Numbered from the stretch's first letter, positions 44,587 through 53,579 are shown. The stretch is 64,000 bases of DNA from Aquisalimonas sp007126095 (GCF_048323695.1 NZ_JBLWFT010000003.1:124001-188000); one strand, 5' to 3'. Notes: generated by a model from the sequence alone, not told the origin. Numbers and translations are program-made.

Positions 44587-45240
44587 TCAAAGGAACCGGG
44601 TAAACCAGTCGCGGGCCAGTTGGGCGACGACTTCGAGCTTGCCCGGCTCTTCGAACAGGTGGCTGGCTCCGGGTACGATCTCGAGCCGATTCTCACAGCG
44701 CAGCTCCCGGGCGGCTTCGCGGTTCATCTCGATGACCGGGCTGTCATTGCCACCCACGATCAGTAAGGTCGGTGCGAGCACCCGGTCCAGAACCGGCGCC
44801 GCCAGATCCGGACGGCCACCGCGAGCGACCAGGGCACTTACCGCCTCCGGGCGCTCCGCCGCCGCAATCAAGGTTGCCGCAGCACCGGTGCTGGCCCCGA
44901 ACAGGCCGATACGGAGGGTACAGGTGTCGTTGTGCATGCTGACCCAGTCCACCGTTCGGACGAGACGCAAACCCAGCCGCGGGATATCGAAGCGGTACTC
45001 ACGGGTGCGCTCGTCCCGCCAGTGTTCCTCGGCGGTAAGCAAGTCAAAAAGTAGCGTGGCGAGGCCCGCCCGGTTGAAGGTCTGAGCGACATGGCGGTTC
45101 CTGGCACTGAACCGGCTGCTGCCGCTGCCGTGGGCAAACACCACGATCCCGGTGGCACCGGCGGGACAGGACAGTACCCCGGGGAGTACGGCGTCCCCCA
45201 CGTCGATTTCGTACTCGCGGTCGGTGATTGACGGCTGCAT
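44587..45240 (-). CDS. Alpha/beta hydrolase, dienelactone hydrolase-like
   Basis: 217 residues. VVFAHGSGSSRFSARNRHVA near residue 34 is the oxyanion-hole stretch of this subgroup. The nucleophile is S117 in FGASTGAAATL, followed by Asp in VGGNDSPV and His in GASHLFEE. It is a cytosolic hydrolase of unknown substrate. This subgroup is often found next to CapA-like or phosphoribosyltransferase genes in stress-related clusters, and here the broken CapA gene follows directly. The ATG at 45240 gives the normal N-terminus; its ribosome site is weak. Confidence 0.82.
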   Translation of the reverse strand: MQPSITDREYEIDVGDAVLPGVLSCPAGATGIVVFAHGSGSSRFSARNRHVAQTFNRAGLATLLFDLLTAEEHWRDERTREYRFDIPRLGLRLVRTVDWVSMHNDTCTLRIGLFGASTGAAATLIAAAERPEAVSALVARGGRPDLAAPVLDRVLAPTLLIVGGNDSPVIEMNREAARELRCENRLEIVPGASHLFEEPGKLEVVAQLARDWFTRFL

Positions 45241-45319
45241 GGTTACTAACCTTTCAGCAAGCAAAGACCAAAGACGGGGACTCCATACCGTCTGAACCAT
45301 GCACATGGAGTTCTGCTCG

Positions 45320-45754
45320 TCAGCCGCCACGCAGGGGGGCTACCTCGCCGGTGCGCAGCCAGCAGCGATAATCCTCCAGAATCATGGCGTGATCAAAGAC
45401 AAGCGGCCCGGGGGCGCCAACGTCGACGACGTGCACTGCCGCGGCGTCATCATCGGCCACCGGGTCGCCCCGCGCATCGGCGATGTAGACACAGCTCACC
45501 GTATGCCCACGCGGATCCCGGTCCGGATGCGAATAGACCCCGAGCAGACACACCAGCCGCACGACCAGCCCCGTCTCCTCCAGGGCTTCGCGGCACGCGG
45601 CGGATTCCACGGCCTCGCCCGGGTCCACGAAGCCCCCGGGCAACGCCCGGCCCCGCGGTGGATTGGCCCGTTCGATGAGCACGATGCGGCAGGGATCGCC
45701 GTCGAGACGGATAATGCAGTCGGCGGCGAGCGGCGGTGTCTGGGGGCGTCCCAT
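45320..45754 (-). CDS. Nudix hydrolase
   Basis: 144 residues. The complete Nudix box (GFVDPGEAVESAACREALEE and the following TGL, residues 41-63) fits GX5EX7REUXEEXGU. The N-terminal half has CIIRLDGDPCRIVLIERANP. It hydrolyses a nucleoside-diphosphate-linked compound; the specificity cannot be told. The start at 45754 has GGGAGAG upstream, and it lies 19 bases after the enzyme-I-like gene, so the two are probably cotranscribed. Confidence 0.9.
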   Translation of the reverse strand: MGRPQTPPLAADCIIRLDGDPCRIVLIERANPPRGRALPGGFVDPGEAVESAACREALEETGLVVRLVCLLGVYSHPDRDPRGHTVSCVYIADARGDPVADDDAAAVHVVDVGAPGPLVFDHAMILEDYRCWLRTGEVAPLRGG

Positions 45755-45773
45755 CAGGCTCTCCCGTCGCACA

Positions 45774-47063
45774 TCAGATTCGGCTCCAGGGCATCTCCGG
45801 CCGCGCATCGGCCTCCAGCCCCAGCAGCGCGTGGACCGCATCGGAGTCCGGGGCCTCGCACACCGATGCTGCCCGGCCCTGCGCTTCGGCCGTATCGGTC
45901 TCCTGCACCACCCGCGCCAGGGTGGGAATCAGCCGCGGCGCCATGGAGAACCGCCGGTACCCGAGCCCGATCAGCAGCGGCAGCACACCGGGCAGCTGCT
46001 GCAGCAAGCCGCAGAGCTGGACGCGCTGGCAATCGGCACCCGCCTGCCCGGCGATGATGCGCAGAAACCGCAACAGTGGCGGCGAATACGGATCCAGGTA
46101 GCCGGCAACCTCCGGGATGTCCCGGTCCGCTCCGAACAGGCACTGCATCAGATCGTTGCAGCCGATGGAGACCAGATCCGCCCGCTCGCGCCACTCCGGC
46201 ATGGCCAGCGCCGCAGCCGGCGTCTCTGCCATGATCCCGACGGGGACCGTCTCGGGCAGCCAGGCTCCCAGTTCCTGTCGCCAGTGGCCGAACTCCTCGG
46301 GGCTCGCCACGTAGGGAATCAGGACGCGCAGATCATACCGGCTGGCCAGCTCGGCAATGGCTGCCACCTGGGCACGCACGACACTGCGCACGGGCTCCAC
46401 GGCGAACAGCCGCGATCCCTGCATGCCGAGCAGCCCGGCCATGCCGGCCATTTCCCCGAGCCAGGGCGGGCGCTTGTCCACGGAGATATCAAGGAGCCGG
46501 AAGGTCACGGGCAGATCGCCGGCCGCCGCACAGATCTCGCCCAGTGCCTCCCGATAGAAGGCGACATCGGGCGGGCGGCCGTGGGGCGGCGTGAGGTACT
46601 CAGTGCGGACCATACCGATTCCCGCCGCCCCCACCGATACGGCCTCGCGGGCACCCTCTGCGCCGGTGATGCTGCCGCGCAGTTCGATGGGCACGCCGTC
46701 GGCGGTGTGGACCGGTGACCCCGCCCGCAGGCCCGGCACCCGGCCATCACCATCCGTGCCCCCGGCGGCGGCGCTGTGCAACTGGCCACTGCCACCGTCC
46801 AGGTGGATGGTCTCGCCCGTCTCCAGTTCGGCGGCCTGGCGACGGCCGAGGACCACCGTGGGGATACCGTAGCTCTGGAGCTGTGTCATGGGGTGCGACA
46901 GGGGCGCGCCACCGATGACGATCAGCCCCGCCGGCCGGGCGCGGAACGTCTCCAGCTCGGCGTAATCGATCAACAGGACATGGCGGACATCAGCGGCGTG
47001 CGTGTCGGTGCTGAGCGCCCCCTCGGCGACCCCGGGGACGAATGGCATGGCTTGTATGAACAT
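45774..47063 (-). CDS. Stand-alone enzyme I/PEP-synthase-like protein with altered active site
   Basis: 429 residues. A swivelling domain with GGAPLSHPMTQLQSYGIP (His57) precedes a PEP-binding barrel: GMVRTEYLTPP, RLLDISVDKRPPW, VGIMAETPAAA, SIGCNDLMQ and LCGLLQQLPGVLPLLIGLG (Cys351). The first part of enzyme I, which binds HPr, is missing, so it is shorter than PtsI (about 570) and PpsA (about 790). Two substitutions stand out: Gln63 in place of the Arg after the His, and Gln215 (in LLGMQGSRLF) in place of the PEP-phosphate Arg. It may be a regulatory phosphocarrier or an altered enzyme. Confidence 0.75.
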   Translation of the reverse strand: MFIQAMPFVPGVAEGALSTDTHAADVRHVLLIDYAELETFRARPAGLIVIGGAPLSHPMTQLQSYGIPTVVLGRRQAAELETGETIHLDGGSGQLHSAAAGGTDGDGRVPGLRAGSPVHTADGVPIELRGSITGAEGAREAVSVGAAGIGMVRTEYLTPPHGRPPDVAFYREALGEICAAAGDLPVTFRLLDISVDKRPPWLGEMAGMAGLLGMQGSRLFAVEPVRSVVRAQVAAIAELASRYDLRVLIPYVASPEEFGHWRQELGAWLPETVPVGIMAETPAAALAMPEWRERADLVSIGCNDLMQCLFGADRDIPEVAGYLDPYSPPLLRFLRIIAGQAGADCQRVQLCGLLQQLPGVLPLLIGLGYRRFSMAPRLIPTLARVVQETDTAEAQGRAASVCEAPDSDAVHALLGLEADARPEMPWSRI

Positions 47064-47111
47064 GTCCGCAGTCTACGGAATCGGCGTGACCCGCGTCACC
47101 TCCGTCATCGC

Positions 47112-48038
47112 TCAGTCGATGGCGGTGAGTGTCCCTTCCGCATCCGGAGACACGGCGGTATAACGCAGTTCGGGCCCGAGCCGCTGCAACGCGGCGGGCG
47201 GATCCACCAGAAACCGCTCACCCAGCAGAACCAGATTCACCGGGTCGCCCGGCGCAATGCGCAGGTGCAACAGACCGGGTTCGCGGAAGAACGCACGCAG
47301 GGCGTCCATGCCGGCATCAAGGCGGGGATCGTCCCACTCCGCCACCGCCCATTCGAGCTCCCCGAGCACGTTGGCGCTCAGAGTCGGGCCGGTCATTCCC
47401 TGCTCCCGCGCCAGCCGGTCGATGAGGCTGTGGAGCAGGCCGGTGTCCCGCCAGCGGCCATCGAACTCCAGCAGCTCCAGCCCGGACGCGGGACCGTCGT
47501 AGGGGTGATCCAGCAAGCCGCGATCCCCCAGCAGGAAGCGGCCGCGCACCTCGATGGCATCCCCGCTGTGCAACGCCACCGCCAGGCTGTCGATCTCCAG
47601 CCGGCGGCTGTCCGGCTGGAACGTCATGGCCAGCGCGATATCGCCGACCACCGGGCCATTGAGGGCATTCTCCACCGCCTCCAGTGTCTGCGGCCACCCG
47701 CCCCGCTCCCAGTGCACGTCGTGAAGGCGCAGGTCCAGTGACTCGGGCAGAACCGTGCCGCCGCTGTAGTTGGCGATGCTGACACGGCGGACACGGACAT
47801 CGGGAAACAGCCCCGTGCCCTCGAGGCGCAGATCGTGAACCGCCGCTGTCCGGTCGAAGGGATTGACGGTAACGGCCGCATAGCTGCCATCGAGGTAGGC
47901 GGGCAGATCGTCGAGCAGGCGATCCACGGCCGCTGCGACCCGGTTCTCCAGGTACCGCTGCCCGCCAAACAGCGCGACACCGACCAGCACCCCGACCAGG
48001 ACCACAACCACCAGTGCGCGTACCGCCCGTCCCAGCAT
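47112..48038 (-). CDS. Hypothetical membrane-anchored protein (AsmA-like beta architecture?)
   Basis: 308 residues. Residues 7-25 form an N-terminal membrane anchor (VRALVVVVLVGVLVGVALF). The rest is soluble and looks beta-rich, with alternating segments such as VTVNPFDRTAAVHDLRLEG and VRVRRVSIANYSGGTVLPES. These recall AsmA/DUF748-type periplasmic proteins, though I cannot confirm the family. It is the last gene of the long leftward operon, starting directly after the pgpA stop. Confidence 0.7.
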   Translation of the reverse strand: MLGRAVRALVVVVLVGVLVGVALFGGQRYLENRVAAAVDRLLDDLPAYLDGSYAAVTVNPFDRTAAVHDLRLEGTGLFPDVRVRRVSIANYSGGTVLPESLDLRLHDVHWERGGWPQTLEAVENALNGPVVGDIALAMTFQPDSRRLEIDSLAVALHSGDAIEVRGRFLLGDRGLLDHPYDGPASGLELLEFDGRWRDTGLLHSLIDRLAREQGMTGPTLSANVLGELEWAVAEWDDPRLDAGMDALRAFFREPGLLHLRIAPGDPVNLVLLGERFLVDPPAALQRLGPELRYTAVSPDAEGTLTAID

Positions 48039-48539
48039 TCAGGCCCCTGCGACCCGCACAATCACCTGCAGGCAGACCGCCGCGTACAGGCCGGCCAGTA
48101 TGTCGTCCACCATGATGCCGAAGCCACCACCCACGCGCCGGTCCAGCCAGCCGATGGGCCAGGGCTTGAGCACATCGAAGACGCGAAACAGCAAAAAGCC
48201 GAGCAGTACCCAGACGAGACCGACCGGAGCCGCGATCATGGTCACGAGAAACCCGGCCACTTCATCCCAGACGATGGCCGGATGGTCGTGCACACCGAAA
48301 TCCCGTGCCGCACGGTCGCAGATCCAGATGCCGGCGACGATGACCGCCAGGGTCGCCAGCAGGTAGCCCCACAGGGGCAGCGGCAGCAGCAACGCATAGA
48401 CCGGCAGCCCCGCAAGGGTGCCGACGGTACCCGGCGCTTTCGGCGCCAGCCCGGTACCGAAGCCAAGGGCCAGGAAATGAACGGGATTGCTCAGGCGGGC
48501 GCGGCCGCGCAGGGATGGGGCGCCATCGGATTCCGCCAT
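48039..48539 (-). CDS. pgpA: Phosphatidylglycerophosphatase A
   Basis: 166 residues, matching the family length. LALGFGTGLAPKAPGTVGTL at residues 24-43 and IVWDEVAGFLVTM near 89 are PgpA hallmarks, along with RVFDVLKPWPIGW and GGFGIMVDDILAG. It dephosphorylates phosphatidylglycerophosphate to phosphatidylglycerol at the inner membrane. Its start overlaps the thiL stop by one base (TGATG). Confidence 0.93.
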   Translation of the reverse strand: MAESDGAPSLRGRARLSNPVHFLALGFGTGLAPKAPGTVGTLAGLPVYALLLPLPLWGYLLATLAVIVAGIWICDRAARDFGVHDHPAIVWDEVAGFLVTMIAAPVGLVWVLLGFLLFRVFDVLKPWPIGWLDRRVGGGFGIMVDDILAGLYAAVCLQVIVRVAGA

Positions 48540-49510
48540 CAGGTGGCCTCCGGGAAATGGCTGTAACCAGGGGTCTCCAGCGACACGGGTGTCCGGTCCG
48601 AGCGCATCAGCCGCAGGCCCGGCTCGGGCTGCACGTGGCCGATGCGCGTCAGCGCCACGCCCAGACGGCTGGCGATGGCGTCCAGCTCGTGCAGCCGCGA
48701 GCGCGGCACGGTAAAGCACAGTTCGTAGTCGTCCCCGCCGGTGAGCGCCGCCTGCCACTGGCGCTCGCGACCGCCGAAGCGCAACCCCGGCTCGGACAGC
48801 GGCACCCGGTCCACATCCAGCGTGGCACCAAGATTGTCGGCGACGAGCAGATGGCCAAGATCCGCAGCAAGCCCGTCGGAGACATCCACGGCCGCGGTGG
48901 CGCGCCCGCGCAGGGCCTGCCCCAGGCTGACCCGGGGCGTGGGCCGGTGCAGCCGGTCCAGCAGGTAGGCCACGTCGGGATCATCCCGGTCCGCCCTGCC
49001 CCGCCACAGCGACAGGCCCAGGGCCGCATCGCCCAGAGTGCCGCTGACCACTACGGCGTCACCGGGGCGCGCTCCCCGGCGCCGCAGCGCGGTGCCCGCA
49101 GGCACGAACCCGACCACCTGGATGGTGATGTTGAGCGGGCCCCTGGCGGTATCCCCACCCACGAGGCGCATCTGATGATAGGTCGCGACGCGCGCGAGCC
49201 CGCGCGAGAACTGCCGCAGCCAGTGGTCGTCTGCCTCCGGGAGCGTAAGTGCCAACTGGAACCAGGCGGGCTGGGCCCCCATGGCGGCGAGATCGCTGAG
49301 ATTCACGGCGAGGGCCTTCTCGCCGATGGCATCGGCGGGGGCGTCCACGGGGAAGTGAACGCCGTTGACCAGGCAGTCGGTGGCCATCACCAGCGAGTGG
49401 CCGGCCGGCGGCTGGAGCACGGCGCCATCGTCGCCGACGCCCACCAGAACGTCCTGACGCCGCGAGCCGACGTCGCTGAAGTAGGTGCGGATCAGGTCGA
49501 ATTCCGTCAT
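48539..49510 (-). CDS. thiL: Thiamine-monophosphate kinase
   Basis: 323 residues, the usual ThiL size. The start TEFDLIRTYFSDVGSRRQDV, then VGVGDDGAVLQPPAGHSLVM and DCLVNGVHFP carry the metal- and ATP-binding Asp residues. AVDVSDGLAADLGHLLVA and GGDDYELCFTVP are conserved. It makes thiamine pyrophosphate from thiamine monophosphate in the cytosol. It lies between nusB and pgpA, the standard gammaproteobacterial order. Confidence 0.95.
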   Translation of the reverse strand: MTEFDLIRTYFSDVGSRRQDVLVGVGDDGAVLQPPAGHSLVMATDCLVNGVHFPVDAPADAIGEKALAVNLSDLAAMGAQPAWFQLALTLPEADDHWLRQFSRGLARVATYHQMRLVGGDTARGPLNITIQVVGFVPAGTALRRRGARPGDAVVVSGTLGDAALGLSLWRGRADRDDPDVAYLLDRLHRPTPRVSLGQALRGRATAAVDVSDGLAADLGHLLVADNLGATLDVDRVPLSEPGLRFGGRERQWQAALTGGDDYELCFTVPRSRLHELDAIASRLGVALTRIGHVQPEPGLRLMRSDRTPVSLETPGYSHFPEAT

Positions 49511-49549
49511 GCCGTCTCCCGTCCTGCCGGAGCGCCGCGTCCGCGGGGT

Positions 49550-50086
49550 TCAGCGCCGGCCGCGCGGGCGTTCGATTTCCGCGGCACGCATGGTCTGGCC
49601 GCGGGCGACCTTGTCCAGCACGCCGTTGATGTACTTGTGGCTCGCCTCTGCGCCAAAGCACTTGGCAAGCTCCACGGCCTCGTTGATGACCACCCGGTAC
49701 GGAATGTCGAGACGCTCGTTGAGCTCGTAGGCGCCCATCCGCAGCACCAGGCGCTCCACCGGATCAAGACTGGCCATGGCGCGATCGAGATGCGGCGTGA
49801 TCTGGGCGTCCCACTCCTCCATGCGCTCCAGTACACCATGCAACAGTTCGCGGAACAGCTCCAGATCGGTATCCGCCATGTCCAGGGCTTCTTCCAGCTC
49901 CCGGTCCGGCTCCACGGCGGGCGGCCGCTCCGGTGGTGGCTGGTCGTCCTCGGCCGGAAGGAACTGCCCCTCGATATCACGGGCACTCTGCCCCGTGAGC
50001 TGCCACTGGTAAAGGGCCTGCAGTGCCCGTTGCCGCGCCGCACGGCGCTGGCGATTGTCGTTCTGCCTGTTTCGCGTTCTCGCCAT
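49550..50086 (-). CDS. nusB: Transcription antitermination factor NusB, with an insert
   Basis: 178 residues, longer than the usual 139-150. RRAARQRALQALYQWQLTGQ and the C-terminal IPYRVVINEAVELAKCFGAE match the NusB core that binds boxA RNA with NusE. A proline- and acid-rich insert of about 20-25 residues (near 40-65, including EDDQPPPERPPAVEP) sits in the loop after the first helices. It lies between ribH and thiL, with a 5-base gap to ribH. Confidence 0.93.
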   Translation of the reverse strand: MARTRNRQNDNRQRRAARQRALQALYQWQLTGQSARDIEGQFLPAEDDQPPPERPPAVEPDRELEEALDMADTDLELFRELLHGVLERMEEWDAQITPHLDRAMASLDPVERLVLRMGAYELNERLDIPYRVVINEAVELAKCFGAEASHKYINGVLDKVARGQTMRAAEIERPRGRR

Positions 50087-50091
50087 GGCGT

Positions 50092-50559
50092 TCAGCTATC
50101 GAGCCTCCGCAGCAGGCTGACCATCTCCATGGCGGACATGGCCGCTTCGGCCCCTTTGTTGCCGGCCTTGGTACCAGCCCGCTCGATGGCCTGCTCGATG
50201 GAATCGACGGTGAGCACGCCGAAGGCAACGGGCAGGTCGCGGCTGGTCGCGATCTGCCCGAGCCCCTTGCTGCATTCGCCGGCGACATAGTCGAAATGGG
50301 GCGTCCCACCACGGATGACGGCGCCCAGGGCGATGACCGCATCGTACTTGCCGGACGCGGCGACCCTGTCGGCCACCAGTGGCAATTCCCAGGCTCCCGG
50401 CGCACGCACTACGGTCAGGTGGTCTTCACCGACGCCGTGGCGCTTGAGTGCGTCCAGCGCACCGCCCAGCAGGCTGTCCACCACGAAGGCGTTGAACCGG
50501 CCCACGATAATGGCGTACTGGCCGTCAACGGACGTGAAATCACCCTCGATTGTCTTCAT
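50092..50559 (-). CDS. ribH: 6,7-dimethyl-8-ribityllumazine synthase
   Basis: 155 residues. VGRFNAFVVDSLLGGALDAL, VRAPGAWELPLVADRVA and AVIALGAVIRGGTPHFDYV are family signatures, including the substrate-binding loop. It joins 3,4-dihydroxy-2-butanone 4-phosphate with 5-amino-6-ribitylaminouracil, the penultimate riboflavin step. The ATG at 50559 fits the family start; a slightly longer frame would add five residues. Confidence 0.95.
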   Translation of the reverse strand: MKTIEGDFTSVDGQYAIIVGRFNAFVVDSLLGGALDALKRHGVGEDHLTVVRAPGAWELPLVADRVAASGKYDAVIALGAVIRGGTPHFDYVAGECSKGLGQIATSRDLPVAFGVLTVDSIEQAIERAGTKAGNKGAEAAMSAMEMVSLLRRLDS

Positions 50560-50601
50560 TGCACCTGTTTCCACGTTTCTGGATTGCAGTCGGCCCCGCG
50601 C

Positions 50602-51717
50602 TTACTCCGGGTCCACGTATTCAACCACTTCCATGCCGAAGCCCGATAGCGCATGCATGCGCTTGGGCGCGCTGAGTACCCGCATGCGCCGCACGCCCAG
50701 ATCGGACAGGATCTGGGCGCCCTTGCCGTAGGTGCGGAGGTCGCCGCTGGACTGGGCCGTGGGGTCGTCATCCGGCCGCTCCGCCTGACGGTGATATTCG
50801 TGCATGCGCTTGAGCAGCGCGGAGTCGTCCTCGTTGCCCCGCAGGACCACCACGACGCCCTCGCCAGCATCGGCCACCTGCCGCAGTGCCGCCCGCAACG
50901 GCCAGCCGCAGAGGGGGCCGGTGCTGGCGAACATGTCCGAGAGGGTATTCTGCAGATGCACGCGCACCAGCGTTGGCGCGTCCGGATCGGGGCGCCCTTT
51001 GACCAGGGCGAAATGCAGGGCGTCGTCGACGTTGTCCTGATAGGCGTAGAGATGGAACGGCCCGAACTCGGTGGGCAGTTCGCAGTCGGCGACCCGCTCC
51101 ACAGTACGCTCGTTGCGCACGCGGTAGGCGATCAGGTCGGCCACGGTGCCGATCTTGAGACCGTGCTCGCGCGCGAAGGCGATCAGGTCGTCGCGCCGCG
51201 CCATGGTGCCGTCCTCGTTGAGGATCTCCACGATCACCGACGAAGGCTCGAAGCCCGCCATGCGCGCCAGATCACAGCCCGCCTCCGTATGCCCGGCCCG
51301 GGTCAGCACGCCACCGGGCTGTGCCATCAGCGGGAAGATGTGACCGGGCTGGGTGATGTCCTCCGGCCTGGCGTGGGGCGCCACGGCCGCCTGAACGGTG
51401 CGCGCCCGGTCGGCGGCGGAAATGCCGGTGGTCACGCCGGTGCTGGCCTCGATGGAGACGGTGAAGTTGGTGCTCTGCGCCTCGTCCGTGCCACCGACCA
51501 TGAGCGGCAGACGAAGCTGCGCGCAGCGGTCGCGGGTCAGGGTCATGCAGACCAGCCCCCGGCCGTAGCGGGCCATGAAGTTGATGTCCTCCGGGCGGAC
51601 CATGCTGGACGCCATGACCAGGTCGCCTTCATTCTCCCGGTCCTCGTCATCCATGATGACGACCATCCGGCCCTGGCTCAGGTCCTCGATGATCTCCTCA
51701 ACACTGTTCATGGCCAT
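50602..51717 (-). CDS. ribB: 3,4-dihydroxy-2-butanone-4-phosphate synthase with zinc-less second domain (RibBX-type)
   Basis: 371 residues. The first about 205 residues are a complete RibB domain: DDEDRENEGDLVMASSMV, PGHIFPLMAQPGGVLTRAGH and AGCDLARMAGFEPSSVI, so ribulose 5-phosphate conversion is expected. The second part resembles GTP cyclohydrolase II in outline (VRVHLQNTLSDMFAST). It lacks the three zinc cysteines of the CLTGDxxxSLRCDCG motif; only one Cys, in GPLCGW, is nearby. It is therefore probably not a cyclohydrolase. Known RibBX proteins share this layout, and a separate ribA would be needed elsewhere. Confidence 0.9.
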   Translation of the reverse strand: MAMNSVEEIIEDLSQGRMVVIMDDEDRENEGDLVMASSMVRPEDINFMARYGRGLVCMTLTRDRCAQLRLPLMVGGTDEAQSTNFTVSIEASTGVTTGISAADRARTVQAAVAPHARPEDITQPGHIFPLMAQPGGVLTRAGHTEAGCDLARMAGFEPSSVIVEILNEDGTMARRDDLIAFAREHGLKIGTVADLIAYRVRNERTVERVADCELPTEFGPFHLYAYQDNVDDALHFALVKGRPDPDAPTLVRVHLQNTLSDMFASTGPLCGWPLRAALRQVADAGEGVVVVLRGNEDDSALLKRMHEYHRQAERPDDDPTAQSSGDLRTYGKGAQILSDLGVRRMRVLSAPKRMHALSGFGMEVVEYVDPE

Positions 51718-51768
51718 GGTGTTCGTCCTGTTGCTGCGGGGCCCTGCTGGCGGCGCCACCGGTGGGGT

Positions 51769-52431
51769 TCAGTCGGCGCGAAAACCGTTCCGGGCAAGAA
51801 ACTCGCGGGTAATGCCGGCACTTCCGGGTTCGGCCGCCCCGTCGCCGAGCATCAGGCGCTCCAGATAACGGGCAATAACATCCACTTCCAGATTCACCGA
51901 CTGGCCGGGACGATACCCGCCGAAGCGGGTGGCGTCCATCGTGTGCGGCACGATATTGACATCGAAACAGGCGCCATCTACGCCGTTCACCGTCAGGCTG
52001 ACGCCGTCGATGCAGATCGAGCCCTTCTCGGCAATGTAGCGCGCCAGCCGATCCGGAGCGCGGAACGTGAACCGCCAGGAGCGGCCGTCCTGCCGCCGTT
52101 CCACGACGGTGCCGAGGCCATCCACGTGACCGCTGACCAGATGCCCGCCGAGCGGTGTGGACGGCGTCAGCGCCTTTTCCAGGTTGACCCGGCTGCCCGT
52201 ATCCAGGGCTCCGAGGCTGGTCCGGTCCAGGGACTCCACGGACACATCCGCGCCGAATCCGTCACCGGGCAGCTCGATGGCGGTCAGGCACACACCGTTG
52301 ACGGCGATGCTGTCGCCAATGGCCACGTCGTCGAGCGGCAGCTCCCCGGTGCGAATGCGCAGGCGCGCGTCGTCACCGCGCCGCTCCAGGGCGGCCACCT
52401 CGCCTACGGCCTGAATGATCCCGGTAAACAT
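51769..52431 (-). CDS. ribE: Riboflavin synthase, alpha chain
   Basis: 220 residues with two lumazine-binding domains. Each has the start-type MFTGIIQAVGEVAALERRG or the matching GHLVSGHVDGLGTVVERRQD repeat, and the internal SLTVNGV / AVNGVCLT pair. It dismutates two ribityllumazine molecules into riboflavin and the pyrimidine precursor. It lies directly between ribD and ribBX, with 2- and 51-base gaps. Confidence 0.94.
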   Translation of the reverse strand: MFTGIIQAVGEVAALERRGDDARLRIRTGELPLDDVAIGDSIAVNGVCLTAIELPGDGFGADVSVESLDRTSLGALDTGSRVNLEKALTPSTPLGGHLVSGHVDGLGTVVERRQDGRSWRFTFRAPDRLARYIAEKGSICIDGVSLTVNGVDGACFDVNIVPHTMDATRFGGYRPGQSVNLEVDVIARYLERLMLGDGAAEPGSAGITREFLARNGFRAD

Positions 52432-52433
52432 GG

Positions 52434-53567
52434 TTAACCCTCCTGACCTGATTCCGGTCGCGCCAGAATGCGGACGTCATCGCCGAGCTGGCGGACGTCC
52501 AGTAGCCGTAACGGCAACCGCTGGGCCATGCGCTCCAGCCCCGGCAGATGCAGCAGCGGCCGCCCTTCGTGCCCCATGAGATGGGGCGCCTGGTACAGGA
52601 TCAGCTCATCCACCAGCGTCGCCGCGACGAAGGCGCCGACCAGCGTTGGCCCGGCCTCCACCAGTACTTCGTTGATCTGTCGGCGGCCAAGGGCACGCAG
52701 CACCGCATCCAGATCCAGACCATGGGGGCCGGACGGCACTTTTTCCACTTCGGCGCCGGCCGCCTCCAGGGCGGCGCGGTGCCGGCCGTTGTCGCACGCC
52801 GTGAGAATCAGCACCGGCCCTGGCTGACGCAGTATGGCCGCATCCGCCGGCATCTGCAGCCGGCTGTCCAGCACCACGCGCAGCGGCGGCGGCACATCGG
52901 CGGCGTCCGGCACGTCCCGGACGGTCATGGCCGGATCGTCGGCGACCACGGTGCCACGGCCGGTCACCACGGCACAGGAGCGGGCCCGCCACCGGTGCAC
53001 ATCGGCGCGCGCCGCGCTGCCGGTGATCCAGCGGCTCTCGCCGGAGGCCATGGCGGTGCGCCCGTCCAGGCTTGCGGCCAGCTTGGCCCGCACCCAGGGG
53101 CGACCCTGAGTCATGCGACGCATGAAACCGGCGTTCAGGTCCACTGCCTCGGCCTCGGCGATGCCTTCGGTGACCTGAATGCCGGCCTCGCGCAGACGCA
53201 CGAGACCGGCCCCGGCCACGGCCGGATTCGGATCACGTGTGGCGATCACGACACGGCTGACGCCGGCGGCGATCAGAGCATCCACACAGGGCGGAGTACG
53301 GCCGTGGTGGGAGCACGGCTCCAGTGTCACGTAGGCGGTGGCCCCGCGCGCCGCTTCACCGGCTGCCCGCAGCGCGTTGACTTCGGCATGGGCTTCGCCG
53401 GCGCGGGCGTGCCAGCCCTCGCCCACGTTCTCGCCCTCGCGCACGATCACGCAACCGACCCGGGGGTTGGGGCGTGTCGTCCACAGACCAAGCCGGGCAA
53501 GCTGCAGGGCGCGGGCCATCCAGCGATGGTCACTGGTGGAGCGATGGTCGATCGTCGGCGGGGTCAT
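52434..53567 (-). CDS. ribD: Bifunctional riboflavin biosynthesis protein RibD
   Basis: 377 residues. The N-terminal deaminase has HAEVNALRAAG and LEPCSHHGRTPPCVDALI with the zinc His and Cys residues. The C-terminal reductase (from about residue 150) has RAKLAASLDGRTAMASGES and EVLVEAGPTLVGAFV. It deaminates the pyrimidinone and then reduces the ribose side chain with NADPH. It is 12 bases downstream of nrdR in the operon. Confidence 0.95.
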   Translation of the reverse strand: MTPPTIDHRSTSDHRWMARALQLARLGLWTTRPNPRVGCVIVREGENVGEGWHARAGEAHAEVNALRAAGEAARGATAYVTLEPCSHHGRTPPCVDALIAAGVSRVVIATRDPNPAVAGAGLVRLREAGIQVTEGIAEAEAVDLNAGFMRRMTQGRPWVRAKLAASLDGRTAMASGESRWITGSAARADVHRWRARSCAVVTGRGTVVADDPAMTVRDVPDAADVPPPLRVVLDSRLQMPADAAILRQPGPVLILTACDNGRHRAALEAAGAEVEKVPSGPHGLDLDAVLRALGRRQINEVLVEAGPTLVGAFVAATLVDELILYQAPHLMGHEGRPLLHLPGLERMAQRLPLRLLDVRQLGDDVRILARPESGQEG

Positions 53568-53579
53568 CGGCAGGTGTCG

